From a virus, in the IMG/VR virus record IMGVR_UViG_3300030503_000375, positions 1-32,695 of that record: DNA of 32,695 nt. One strand, written 5' to 3'. The notes under the pieces are model-generated. The model did no database searches, was not told where the DNA came from, and was given only the letters and a program-made list of their open reading frames with translations. How positions within the stretch are numbered: the stretch's first letter is position 1; each line of letters starts with the position of its first letter. Shown here one piece after another: positions 14,809-21,445 of this stretch. The position numbers and the translations under genes are program-made.

Positions 14809-15194
14809 TACAGCGTGTCCAGTGCCAGACCGAGCGACTTCTTCAGTGCTGTCTTTGCTTTGTACTGTTCATCGGACTTAGCCCGATTCTTTGCCATCTT
14901 CTTGTCGAGAGCCGCCAGCGGATCAATGCCACGCTCAAAGGCGTAAGCATAGACGTTCAACATGCAGTCGGCGACTTCGCCTTCGTCCGATTCTGGGGGT
15001 TGTCCCTCGGCAAGACGGCGGGCGGACTGAACGTAAGAAAGATTGATGGCTGTATTGATTTGGTCTGGGGTGAGTTCTGCTGCAAGTGCTAGTTCAACGG
15101 CTTCTTCTACAACGGCTAACGCACGGCCTTTGGCTCCCGACCATTCGGGGAAAACCCGCCTTACCCACGTACCAACTGTCTCTGGAGTTTCCAT
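14808..15194 (-). CDS. MazG-like nucleotide pyrophosphohydrolase
   Basis: A 128-residue all-helical protein. EEAVE at 30-34 and EVAD at 73-76 form the EExxE and ExxD metal site of the MazG/all-alpha NTP pyrophosphohydrolase fold; KMAKNRAKS near 103-111 supplies the conserved Lys/Asn-Arg. It probably hydrolyses (d)NTPs or a related nucleotide such as ppGpp, as proposed for phage MazG proteins. It has its own leaderless-type promoter, and its stop overlaps the exonuclease start. Confidence 0.85.
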   Translation of the reverse strand: METPETVGTWVRRVFPEWSGAKGRALAVVEEAVELALAAELTPDQINTAINLSYVQSARRLAEGQPPESDEGEVADCMLNVYAYAFERGIDPLAALDKKMAKNRAKSDEQYKAKTALKKSLGLALDTL

Positions 15195-15200
15195 GAGCCC

Positions 15201-15209
15201 ATTGTATCA
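15201..15209 (-). promoter_or_regulatory. Extended -10 promoter, leaderless MazG-like gene
   Basis: The minus strand reads TGATACAAT, ending six bases before ATG 15194, with no ribosome site between. Confidence 0.65.
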
Positions 15210-15221
15210 CAAACCTCTAAT

Positions 15222-15241
15222 GGGGGCGGTTGCCCGCCCCC
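15222..15241 (-). terminator. GC-rich hairpin after the SSB-like gene
   Basis: A perfect eight-pair stem (GGGGGCGG with CCGCCCCC) closes a GCAA loop on the minus strand. It lacks a T-tract, so its function as a terminator is uncertain; it may protect the 3' end of the SSB-like message. Confidence 0.5.
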
Positions 15242-15265
15242 GAACCTTGGAGGGAAGGATGCGGT

Positions 15266-16252
15266 TTAGAGGTCCTCTACGTCGTCGAGGCGAGCTTCTT
15301 CGGCACCAGCCGCCACACCCGACAGTAGGGCTTTCCACTCTTGGAGAGTCAACTTCTTGCCGAGACGCCCCTTGAGAATCTTGCCATCTTCTTTGGTGAA
15401 CTTATCAGCGGCCTGTTTGACTTCTTCGACCAACTGAGGGTTCTGCTTCCAACGAGCCTTTTGGGAGATGCGCTGGAACTGATAGCCGAAAGCACGATCT
15501 GGATCATGCTTCATCACGATGTCGATATCGTACACGCTGACGTTCGGGTTGTCTTCAACCATCTCGTCAATCAAGTGCGACACCGCACGGTAGTTGGAGC
15601 GGGTCAAGTCAACGTACTGAACTTCCCACTCGATGACCGCGCCCTTGTCGTAGCCGCCCGTCTTGGAGTCCGCGTTGGTGTAGCGGATAACGAGGGCTGC
15701 CACGTGCAACTCGCCGTCTTCGCCCAGCTTGGCGCAGCAATAGCCTGCGTCGGGGGAGTTGGCGGGAGTCAAGCAACGTGCCGTCAGTTTCTTGCCCGGA
15801 AGTTCGACGAAGTGATTCTTCGCGCTCTTCGGCTTGATGAATGGGAGCAATGCGAAACGCACGGCCTTGCCCTTTTCAGAGGGGCGGCAACGGTTCAGCA
15901 TGTTCGGACGTGTGGCGAGCTTGTCGTCGCCGAATTCTACGTCCAAATCGTCTTCGTCGCCTGCGGCGGCGGGAGCAGCGCCCTTGGTGCCCTTAGCGGC
16001 GTGTGCTGCGGCTGCCTTCGGGGTTGGTTCGTCGAGTTCGTCTTCGGCGACCTGCTTTGTTTTCGCGGGGGCTGTTGCGGCAGCAGCTTGCGGTTGTGCT
16101 GCGGGTGTAGCCTGCGCTACGGGTGCGGATACGGCGGCTTCGGCATCAGCGAGTGCCTTAGCTGCGGCTGCGGCAGCGGCACGGGCCTTTGCAACAGCGT
16201 CGGATACAACGGGCTTTACATCTGCGAGTTCGTCTTCGTTGAATTGGTTCAC
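15266..16252 (-). CDS. Probable single-stranded DNA-binding protein with Ala-rich leader domain
   Basis: A 328-residue protein in three parts: residues 1-105 are Ala/Pro/Gln-rich and disordered-looking, 115-310 form a globular basic/aromatic domain (VRFALLPFIKPKSAKNHFVE), and the C terminus is acidic (EEARLDDVEDL). A globular DNA-binding-type core with an acidic tail resembles phage SSBs (gp32-like), which recruit partners through the tail. The match is by architecture and context, not by a motif. The start is GTG with AGAGGAA upstream. It follows HU and is followed by MazG-like and DnaQ-like genes. Other structural roles are possible. Confidence 0.5.
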   Translation of the reverse strand: MNQFNEDELADVKPVVSDAVAKARAAAAAAAKALADAEAAVSAPVAQATPAAQPQAAAATAPAKTKQVAEDELDEPTPKAAAAHAAKGTKGAAPAAAGDEDDLDVEFGDDKLATRPNMLNRCRPSEKGKAVRFALLPFIKPKSAKNHFVELPGKKLTARCLTPANSPDAGYCCAKLGEDGELHVAALVIRYTNADSKTGGYDKGAVIEWEVQYVDLTRSNYRAVSHLIDEMVEDNPNVSVYDIDIVMKHDPDRAFGYQFQRISQKARWKQNPQLVEEVKQAADKFTKEDGKILKGRLGKKLTLQEWKALLSGVAAGAEEARLDDVEDL

Positions 16253-16289
16253 TTGTTCCTCTTTCAGGTCGGTTTTTATTTTTTGTTCT

Positions 16290-16607
16290 TTACTTTACGA
16301 CTTCCTGCTTACGCAGGTCCCCGAGCGTGATGAACTTGACTTTGCGCTTGGCATTCGTCATTTTGATCTCGCCCGTAAAGGGTATCTTTCGTCTAATACC
16401 CGATTTGTGGCGAATGGAAAACTTACCGAAAGAATTTAGTTTCAGTTGGAATCCATTCACTGCAAGGTTGTTCAACAAGGTGTGCTCTAACTCAGAGATC
16501 ACCACGGTGATAATGTTTTCGGCTTCTTTTTTGGTCGAGAGATTCAACGCCTGTTGAACCCGTACCGTTAATTCGTCGCGGCCAGCTTTCGATTTGCCTG
16601 TGGACAT
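16290..16607 (-). CDS. HU/IHF-family DNA-bending protein
   Basis: A 105-residue histone-like protein. Residues 8-45 are the helical dimer region (LTVRVQQALNLSTKKEAENI); GKFSIRHKSGIRRKIPFTGE is the HU beta-arm segment, with FTGE where HU has PTGE; IKMTNAKRKVKFITLGDLRK matches the HU tail. It bends and coats DNA and can organise the phage chromosome. The gene has a promoter-like motif, and its start codon sits in an eight-base inverted repeat. Confidence 0.9.
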   Translation of the reverse strand: MSTGKSKAGRDELTVRVQQALNLSTKKEAENIITVVISELEHTLLNNLAVNGFQLKLNSFGKFSIRHKSGIRRKIPFTGEIKMTNAKRKVKFITLGDLRKQEVVK

Positions 16608-16630
16608 GTGTGATATTCCCCTACATGTCC
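16602..16630. promoter_or_regulatory. Inverted repeat covering the HU ribosome site and start codon
   Basis: Arms GGACATGT and ACATGTCC are perfect over eight bases with a 13-base gap. The HU ATG lies in the downstream arm and AGGGG, the ribosome site, lies in the gap. As RNA it would hide the start codon; as DNA it is a dyad just below the promoter motif, so an operator is also possible. Confidence 0.55.
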
Positions 16631-16644
16631 TAATACTAAGTTTT
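16631..16644 (-). promoter_or_regulatory. Promoter-like motif before HU
   Basis: The minus strand reads AAAACTTAGTATTA, the CAGTATTGATA family with a variant end, just upstream of the inverted repeat. Confidence 0.5.
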
Positions 16645-16654
16645 GAGGGTTTTA

Positions 16655-16690
16655 TTGGGAAAAAAGAAAAGCCGCCCAGAACGGGCGGCT
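16655..16690 (-). terminator. Rho-independent terminator after the barrel-like gene
   Basis: The stem AGCCGCCC with GGGCGGCT (16670-16677 and 16683-16690) around a five-base loop is followed by TTTCTTTTTTCCC on the minus strand. It lies 28 bases after the stop codon. Confidence 0.88.
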
Positions 16691-16718
16691 CTCTGACTTA
16701 CGGGAATCGAGCGATTCC

Positions 16719-17366
16719 TTAGAACACAACCTTGATACCAGCCGAGCCTTGTGCTCCGCTGATACGCTGACTCAGACTCACGCCGCTGGCTGTCAACTGA
16801 TTGATTGACGAGTTGCCAGAGACATCCTGAGTCAAGCGAATGCCGCCCTTTTTCGTCACGTAGAACTCGTTGTGAAGAAGAACGGTACGCTGGTTGGTTG
16901 CTGAACGACCCGGAAGTTCGTACAGGGCCGTAACGCGATCACGGCTGAACTGGAACCCGCCGCCGACCAGAGGAACAAACGTGGTCGCCGAAGTCGGGAT
17001 CAATCCCTTGAAGTTGCCGTTAATGACCTGATCGGTGTACAACGCCCCGCCGCCAAGCAACAGCTTGCCGACCTTCGCGTAACCCGTGCCAGTGACGGTG
17101 CCAGCGAAAGCTGAGGTATTGTAGTTCTGGAAGTTGCGGACGTTCTGGGTGTTGAACTGTCCATTGACATCGATCAACAGGAGCTTGGAGTTGATTTCAA
17201 CGCCAGCACCGAGGTTGAAGGAAGGGTTGGAAGCCGTCACGCTCGACGTGCCCGTGAAGGTTGACTGATAGCCGACGCCAGCGTCAACGTATGGCTTAAC
17301 CTGAGAGAATGCGGACCCGACGAACAGAGCCAGTACCGCAAGGATTGATAGCAAAGTAGTCTTCAT
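16719..17366 (-). CDS. Outer-membrane beta-barrel-like protein
   Basis: A 215-residue protein. Signal peptide 1-19 (KTTLLSILAVLALFVGSAFS) with Gln after the cut. The mature part alternates hydrophobic and polar residues and is Gly/Ser/Thr/Asn-rich with repeated strands (YVDAGVGYQSTF, NLGAGVEINS, VGKLLLGGGALYT, FVPLVGGGFQFS), and ends GIKVVF: a C-terminal Phe is the typical barrel-insertion signal of outer-membrane proteins. About eight strands are expected at this length. ATG 17366 is chosen for the signal peptide; GAGGAG lies 12 bases upstream. It has its own promoter-like motif and terminator. Possible roles include receptor masking; none proven. Confidence 0.72.
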   Translation of the reverse strand: MKTTLLSILAVLALFVGSAFSQVKPYVDAGVGYQSTFTGTSSVTASNPSFNLGAGVEINSKLLLIDVNGQFNTQNVRNFQNYNTSAFAGTVTGTGYAKVGKLLLGGGALYTDQVINGNFKGLIPTSATTFVPLVGGGFQFSRDRVTALYELPGRSATNQRTVLLHNEFYVTKKGGIRLTQDVSGNSSINQLTASGVSLSQRISGAQGSAGIKVVF

Positions 17367-17384
17367 GTTTTGTTGTTTCTCCTC

Positions 17385-17402
17385 GTGGGACTGTATCCCC
17401 AC
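17385..17402 (-). other. 5' UTR hairpin of the barrel-like gene
   Basis: Arms GTGGG and CCCAC flank an eight-base loop, directly upstream of the GAGGAG ribosome site. It may stabilise the message. Confidence 0.4.
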
Positions 17403-17406
17403 ATTT

Positions 17407-17423
17407 GATATACTACTGCGTTT
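17407..17423 (-). promoter_or_regulatory. Promoter-like motif before the barrel-like gene
   Basis: The minus strand reads AAACGCAGTAGTATATC, a CAGTATT-family variant, overlapping the last codons of the upstream gene at 17413. Confidence 0.5.
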
Positions 17424-18270
17424 CCCAGATTTTGGCAAGCTTGAGGGCACAGATGTACGGGTCGCCCTTATGCATTCGCCATCTGGAAAGCTCAACAATA
17501 CTGTCAAAAACGCAGCCTATGGGGAGTCGTAATTTTTTCAGCATATTGAACTCCCGAGGCTTAAATTTGCCGATTTTCCGGGCTGCATACTCGTCCCCTT
17601 CCCGGGCAAAAACGTAGACCACCAGTTCCTTGTACAGGGAGTTGAGACGCAGGCTGGGGTTCGTTCCGCGAGGGAACCACGTCAGGTGGTTGTTCCACGG
17701 ATGAGGCCAGAACTTGAACGGCGGGGGTTCGGGACCTGTCAATAACCATGCGGCTGCCCAGATCGCGGCATACACGTCGTCCACTTCTTTGTGAACGCTC
17801 AGGTCGCTCATCATCCTAACCATTGCATCGCCGAACTTCTCCACCGAGGCGCGGGCAGGGCGTTCCAGCCCGAGTAACTCAGCGGCGTAACGAACGATGG
17901 CATTGGCTCCATCACTTCCTTTGGTGATCGGGGCGAGAGCCCAGATGCCTACGTTTGCTTTTACTTTGGATGACAGGTCAATGTCGCGGTTGCGATCAAC
18001 TCGAAGCAGGGAAGGCTCGTCTTTACCCAGTACCATCTCATCTTGGACTGACTCGACTTCAACGCACTTGAGTTTGAAATGGTTCACTTCCTCACAGCCG
18101 TCTGTGCAGAAATGTGCGTGGGATAGATAGTGCTCCGCGAAGCGGATTTGTGCCAGATCGTCCCCAACAAGAATGTTGTGCTGTTTGGGAGTCGGCTTTT
18201 CGAGGAGCAAAGGCGTCGAAGGATCACCCGATACTCGGACGCCCGTCCTCAGTTTTCCTTGTGTAGCCAC
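17413..18270 (-). CDS. Hypothetical phage protein, 285 aa
   Basis: A 285-residue protein of unknown function. Residues 80-150 carry KVKANVGIWALAPITKGSDG and a helix; 155-185 (SDLSVHKEVDDVYAAIWAAA) look like a folded helical core; the C terminus is basic and aromatic. A lone Cys/His pair (FCTDGCEEVNH) may bind metal. The start is GTG at 18270, with TATTAT six bases upstream and no ribosome site, so the message is probably leaderless. Confidence 0.7.
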   Translation of the reverse strand: MATQGKLRTGVRVSGDPSTPLLLEKPTPKQHNILVGDDLAQIRFAEHYLSHAHFCTDGCEEVNHFKLKCVEVESVQDEMVLGKDEPSLLRVDRNRDIDLSSKVKANVGIWALAPITKGSDGANAIVRYAAELLGLERPARASVEKFGDAMVRMMSDLSVHKEVDDVYAAIWAAAWLLTGPEPPPFKFWPHPWNNHLTWFPRGTNPSLRLNSLYKELVVYVFAREGDEYAARKIGKFKPREFNMLKKLRLPIGCVFDSIVELSRWRMHKGDPYICALKLAKIWETQ

Positions 18271-18276
18271 AAGGAG

Positions 18277-18291
18277 ATAATACCACGATTA
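18277..18291 (-). promoter_or_regulatory. TAATCGTGGTATTAT promoter, leaderless GTG gene
   Basis: The minus strand reads TAATCGTGGTATTAT; the TAA is also the stop of the gene at 18289. TATTAT ends six bases before the GTG at 18270. Copies at 21839 and 25100. Confidence 0.7.
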
Positions 18292-18468
18292 CAGCTTCTT
18301 GGCGTCGGCTTCGAGCTTTGCGGCGTCGGCCTTGGCTGCGGCTTCGGCTGCTTTCAGCTTTGCGGCGATCCACTGCCAAGCCTTGTGCGCGAATGCACCA
18401 CCTGCAAGCTTGGCTGCGGAAGCCCAAGTGAGTAGGTCTTTTGCGATTGCTGCGTAGTTAATTGCCAT
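18289..18468 (-). CDS. Small Ala/Lys-rich helical protein, 59 aa
   Basis: A 59-residue protein. The first half has a hydrophobic, Trp-containing stretch (DLLTWASAAKLAGGAFAHKA); the second half is an Ala/Lys/Glu helix (AEAAAKADAAKLEADAKKL) that looks like a coil or charged amphipath. The ATG at 18468 has GGAGGG ten bases upstream. It may be membrane-bound by its first helix. No family recognised. Confidence 0.7.
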   Translation of the reverse strand: MAINYAAIAKDLLTWASAAKLAGGAFAHKAWQWIAAKLKAAEAAAKADAAKLEADAKKL

Positions 18469-18495
18469 GGGGTTAAGTCCCTCCTAAAATAGGGG

Positions 18496-18807
18496 TTAGG
18501 AAGTCCGTTTTGTGGAGGGGTCCGGGTGGTTCCAATACCTGTAGACAAGGTACAAAACCCCTGCGGTTGCAACGGTTTGAGTGATGTACCACAGGACTAG
18601 AAACGGGGCATGTTCCGAGTGCGCCAGCACGCCATTATTGACCTGAATGAGGAAGTTGAGCCAGCAGGTGCTTTTGCAGAAATCTCGCGTGTGCTTGCGG
18701 CGAACCAAGCGACGGTACAGGACGACATACATCCAGATCGCCATGACCATCGAGATCGAAATGCAGATTGTCTTATCCGAGAACCCCGAAGGTAGAATCC
18801 CTATCAA
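18496..18807 (-). CDS. Two-helix membrane protein, 103 aa
   Basis: A 103-residue protein with two hydrophobic helices: about 15-35 (ICISISMVMAIWMYVVLY) and about 72-92 (FLVLWYITQTVATAGVLYLV), joined by a basic, Cys-containing loop. The TTG at 18807 is chosen: GAGGAG lies six bases upstream. It overlaps the last 35 bases of the deoxyribosyltransferase-like gene. No family recognised; size and topology resemble small phage holin or exclusion proteins, without proof. Confidence 0.65.
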   Translation of the reverse strand: MIGILPSGFSDKTICISISMVMAIWMYVVLYRRLVRRKHTRDFCKSTCWLNFLIQVNNGVLAHSEHAPFLVLWYITQTVATAGVLYLVYRYWNHPDPSTKRTS

Positions 18808-19291
18808 TGTATTCTCCTCGTGCGACCATCGTGCCGATGAACTCGTCCCACGTGTTGTAATGCTGTACGGGTTTGATTCCTTCTTGCCGCAGGTCCGGGG
18901 GCAGGTCTTTGAGGAACACGAAGATCGTGTCAATGTTCGCCCGCAACGCGGGGTCCTCAGGACCAATGACCACACACTGGCGACCGCTGAGCAACGCACC
19001 GCCAAATTCGGCCAGTCGAGTATTGCGGATGATCGCGGTGCCCGAACTGAACAAGACCAGAGTGTCGGCGGCGAGGATGTCTCGAATGTCGCGGATGGCA
19101 CAGCCAAACGCAAATAGTTCGCGGCTCAAGTCCGTCGAGCCGTCTTTGTTGGTGAGATTCGTTGCGCCCGTAGTAGACTGCTCGTCATGCCAGCGGGACG
19201 TAACGGTCAGACCGATGGCACGGAGTTCCTTGGCGTGCGCTCGAATCTTTTCGAGCCAGTCAAACGTCGCGGCTAGGTAAATTTTCTGCAA
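18773..19291 (-). CDS. Nucleoside 2-deoxyribosyltransferase-like protein, second copy
   Basis: A 172-residue protein. IYLAATFDWLEKI at the start and CAIRDIRDILAADTLVLFSS with GGALLSGRQCVVIGPED in the middle follow the deoxyribosyltransferase-like fold, with RDI..AD as nucleotide-side residues. It is clearly divergent from the copy at 2957-3439, so they are not a recent duplication. The TTG start at 19291 has GGAG seven bases upstream, and the frame is open to 19330. A seven-base inverted repeat includes the ribosome site. Confidence 0.72.
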   Translation of the reverse strand: MQKIYLAATFDWLEKIRAHAKELRAIGLTVTSRWHDEQSTTGATNLTNKDGSTDLSRELFAFGCAIRDIRDILAADTLVLFSSGTAIIRNTRLAEFGGALLSGRQCVVIGPEDPALRANIDTIFVFLKDLPPDLRQEGIKPVQHYNTWDEFIGTMVARGEYIDRDSTFGVLG

Positions 19292-19298
19292 AAGAAAA

Positions 19299-19324
19299 CT
19301 CCATGAGGAAAGCGCCCCATGGAG
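19299..19324 (-). promoter_or_regulatory. Inverted repeat around the ribosome site of the 19291 gene
   Basis: Minus-strand arms CTCCATG and CATGGAG pair perfectly over seven bases with a 12-base loop. GGAG of the second arm is the ribosome site for the TTG start. Confidence 0.5.
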
Positions 19325-19341
19325 TATCAATACTGAATTTC
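19325..19341 (-). promoter_or_regulatory. Promoter-like motif, CAGTATTGATA family
   Basis: The minus strand reads AAATTCAGTATTGATA, sharing the 11-base core with 3458, just upstream of the hairpin. Confidence 0.55.
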
Positions 19342-19348
19342 TCGGGAA

Positions 19349-19711
19349 TTAGTCACTTAACAGGTTGATTAGACCGCCCGCCACGGTGCCGATAACGGTG
19401 ATGACAATCCAAATGTGGAAGCAGGTCCCGATCATGGCGTCCGAAATTTCGCCGCCTCTGACAACCGCGACGGCAGCGCCGAAGAGGACCATCAGGATGA
19501 ACGTTCCGATGCCAGCGATCATCAGACCGCTGACAAACCCCGTGAATACACCGAATGGCGTGGGGGTGGTGTCATACGAGATGCCGATTCTGGGCTGAAC
19601 GTTAACGCGGGTCAGGCCGCCGATACCTACCGGGTAGGTCTGAATATCGAAGTCCCCGCCGCCCTGTGCTCTTGCGATGTCGAGAACCGAATCCGACTCT
19701 GTGTTTTGCAT
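19349..19711 (-). CDS. Membrane protein, 120 aa
   Basis: A 120-residue protein. The N-terminal half is Gly/Asp-rich and probably soluble (RAQGGGDFDIQTYPVGIGG); residues 54-83 (FVSGLMIAGIGTFILMVLFG) and 96-117 (TCFHIWIVITVIGTVAGGLI) form two membrane helices. The start at ATG 19711 is set by GGGGG five bases upstream and by the TATAAT at 19733, which would lie inside the longer frame. No family recognised. Confidence 0.65.
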   Translation of the reverse strand: MQNTESDSVLDIARAQGGGDFDIQTYPVGIGGLTRVNVQPRIGISYDTTPTPFGVFTGFVSGLMIAGIGTFILMVLFGAAVAVVRGGEISDAMIGTCFHIWIVITVIGTVAGGLINLLSD

Positions 19712-19732
19712 AATGCCCCCTTGAACACTTCT

Positions 19733-19803
19733 ATTATACCCCAAAATGAGCGGGAATCGATAGGAATTTTTGCGTTTATTTACTTTAGTTTCAACAACTT
19801 ACG
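19733..19803 (-). promoter_or_regulatory. 71-base promoter module, copy 1
   Basis: On the minus strand CGTAAGTTGTTGA leads, then ATAAA, AAATT, CTATCG and CTCA segments, ending in TATAAT. The spacing from the leading element to TATAAT equals that of the copy at 24363-24433. It overlaps the end of the GIY-YIG gene, so the leading element is also its coding end. Confidence 0.7.
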
Positions 19804-20271
19804 TCCCACCATACGACCATTGATCCTACTTTGCTGTTTCTTCGCCTCGCTCTTTACGCTCCCACCTAAGCGTCCTCCTCTAACCCGTGCTTCGCGTGGG
19901 ATTCGACACCCCACTCTCTTCGCGGCGTCCGAAAGCTTTTTACGGTGGGCTTCGGTACGAGTCCCCGTAACTCCCTCCCCGCCGCGACAGACGTTGTAAC
20001 CGTACTCGGGGTCTTGAGATTTTAGGAAGCTGATGAAGTCTTTCTCATACTGATCGAGGTCGGCTTTGGTTTGAACACCGGAGATGAGAACGTGAATGGT
20101 GAAAATTTCTTCGGGATGACTACGCATCGCAGCAAAAAGCCGCGAGCTTCCGAAGAGCTTTCGTTTAGCGGTGGTGAATTTATCATGAAGGTACTTCTTT
20201 AGATTGTTGCCTTTATGCTGTCCTACGTAGTACCTTCCTGTAGCATGGTTGACGATGAGATAAATGTTCAT
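19780..20271 (-). CDS. GIY-YIG endonuclease
   Basis: A 163-residue protein. NIYLIVNHATGRYYVGQHKG is a GIY-YIG start; YGYNVCRGGEGVTGTRTE follows as the conserved Gly-rich catalytic end; the rest is basic with RKKLSDAAKRVG-type helices like NUMOD DNA-binding repeats. ATG 20271 overlaps the upstream stop (ATGA). It lies in the opposite orientation to the GIY-YIG gene at 1888 and is not similar enough to be a recent copy. Confidence 0.87.
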   Translation of the reverse strand: MNIYLIVNHATGRYYVGQHKGNNLKKYLHDKFTTAKRKLFGSSRLFAAMRSHPEEIFTIHVLISGVQTKADLDQYEKDFISFLKSQDPEYGYNVCRGGEGVTGTRTEAHRKKLSDAAKRVGCRIPREARVRGGRLGGSVKSEAKKQQSRINGRMVGRKLLKLK

Positions 20272-20972
20272 GACATACTGAGCTTGGGTTTGGTGGTTTG
20301 AAACCGGGTATGAGCCTTGCTCATCTCCTGAACGAACCGCTGCGCGTCTACCATGTGCAGGAAAACTCGCTTGCCGAGCGGCGTCAAAGCGATGCCATTG
20401 CGTTTCGTACCCGAATAGTTGGTCTGCTTCGCCACGCTCACGATGCCGTATTGAGTGCCAACGGCGATGATGGCATCCGCCAGATCGGTGCAGACTTGTC
20501 GTTTGATCGCCTGCTCTTTCCCGGGCGCTGCCTTGGACGTTATCGTCAGGCTTCTCTCCATCGGCTCCACGAGATACTTGTGACGCGGGTGGTTGAGTTC
20601 GTCGAGCAGAAGCAGAAGCATGTGCCGCAGCACGGGCTCAAGATGCGGCTGCATTCGTTTGAGTTCTTCGACGATCAATCCACCGACGAGAATCGCAACG
20701 CCGAAAGTCGCTCCCCATTTTGTGCCGTTCATCAGGGCATCGGGCTCCGCACTCATCTCCGACATGGTTGGGTAGTTGGCGTACTTCGTGAGAAGCTTGC
20801 GCTCCTCGGCGACGAACACGGGTGCGGCTTTCGGGTTGCCCATGCCGTCTGTGGCGATGGAAAGCATTTCGTTCTTCGCCTGCTCGGTCACGGTTTTTTG
20901 GATGAAGAGAATTTTCTTCAACTCTTCCATGCTGTTGATGGGGATTAACGGTCGATCAAATTGTGTTTTCAT
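20268..20972 (-). CDS. Hypothetical protein, 234 aa
   Basis: A 234-residue, mostly helical protein. Long Leu/Met-rich helix pairs (HLEPVLRHMLLLLLDELNHP) and a C-terminal part (GIALTPLGKRVFLHMVDAQR) that looks like a winged-helix piece, but no family can be named. The ATG 20972 has GAGG upstream; TATCGT sits about 16 bases above it as a weak -10. It is upstream of the GIY-YIG gene in the same unit. Confidence 0.6.
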   Translation of the reverse strand: MKTQFDRPLIPINSMEELKKILFIQKTVTEQAKNEMLSIATDGMGNPKAAPVFVAEERKLLTKYANYPTMSEMSAEPDALMNGTKWGATFGVAILVGGLIVEELKRMQPHLEPVLRHMLLLLLDELNHPRHKYLVEPMERSLTITSKAAPGKEQAIKRQVCTDLADAIIAVGTQYGIVSVAKQTNYSGTKRNGIALTPLGKRVFLHMVDAQRFVQEMSKAHTRFQTTKPKLSMS

Positions 20973-21013
20973 GTTGCCTCTAATCAGGATACGATAATTA
21001 CCGAAACTTTGTC

Positions 21014-21042
21014 TTTACACGATCCTCTTAATGAATGACAAT
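21014..21042 (+). promoter_or_regulatory. Plus-strand promoter for the 35-residue gene
   Basis: TTTACA at 21014-21019 and GACAAT at 21037-21042 with exactly 17 bases between them resemble a sigma70 -35/-10 pair, 20 bases upstream of the ATG. Confidence 0.5.
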
Positions 21043-21062
21043 CTAGAAACCGAGGTATCGCC

Positions 21063-21170
21063 ATGACAGACTTGAAGATGCAGTTCTGGATCATTTTGTA
21101 CCGTCTGTTCGGCAAGGCAGAAAGTTTCTGCCTCAAAAAAGCAATTCGCACCAAGCTACGCTCTCAATAG
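21063..21170 (+). CDS. Small plus-strand protein, 35 aa
   Basis: A 35-residue basic protein (MTDLKMQFWIILYRLFGKAE and KKAIRTKLRSQ tail). The first half is an aromatic amphipathic helix, possibly membrane-active. The ATG has GAGG eight bases upstream and a spaced promoter above. It ends 15 bases inside the tail of the convergent gene at 21156. Small size and opposite strand make it easy to miss; confidence rests on the promoter and ribosome site. Confidence 0.5.
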   Translation: MTDLKMQFWIILYRLFGKAESFCLKKAIRTKLRSQ

Positions 21171-21443
21171 CATACGCCGCAAATAATTCACAAGCGATGG
21201 AATTGACTTGCAGATTTCGGATGAGCGATCTCCAACTGTGATGACATAGTGTGCCCCGGCGTATACGTCCACAAACCACGTGAGCCCCTCAGTCTGGCTC
21301 TGCAATCGGTAGTTCGGCACGTTGTTCACCGAGTACCGCCAGCCCTCTTGAATCTCCGAATCCATGAGAATCGAGTTCACCAGCACGGTCTTGACTACAC
21401 CAACGTCTCGGGGGTGGGGGAAGCGGGGACGGCCTTTTCTCAT
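21156..21443 (-). CDS. Hypothetical protein, 95 aa
   Basis: A 95-residue protein, basic start (RKGRPRFPHPRDV), then a beta-rich middle (LTWFVDVYAGAHYVITVGD) and a helical basic tail (NYLRRMLLRA). No family recognised. It begins three bases after the stop of the 21446 gene with no strong ribosome site (AGG only), so it is probably coupled. Confidence 0.6.
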   Translation of the reverse strand: MRKGRPRFPHPRDVGVVKTVLVNSILMDSEIQEGWRYSVNNVPNYRLQSQTEGLTWFVDVYAGAHYVITVGDRSSEICKSIPSLVNYLRRMLLRA

Positions 21444-21445
21444 GC

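Noticed and set aside
15341-16330. 329-codon plus-strand reading frame opposite the SSB-like and HU genes
   Set aside because: Its Cys/Gly-rich second half is the complement of the Ala-rich SSB-like N terminus; shadow only.
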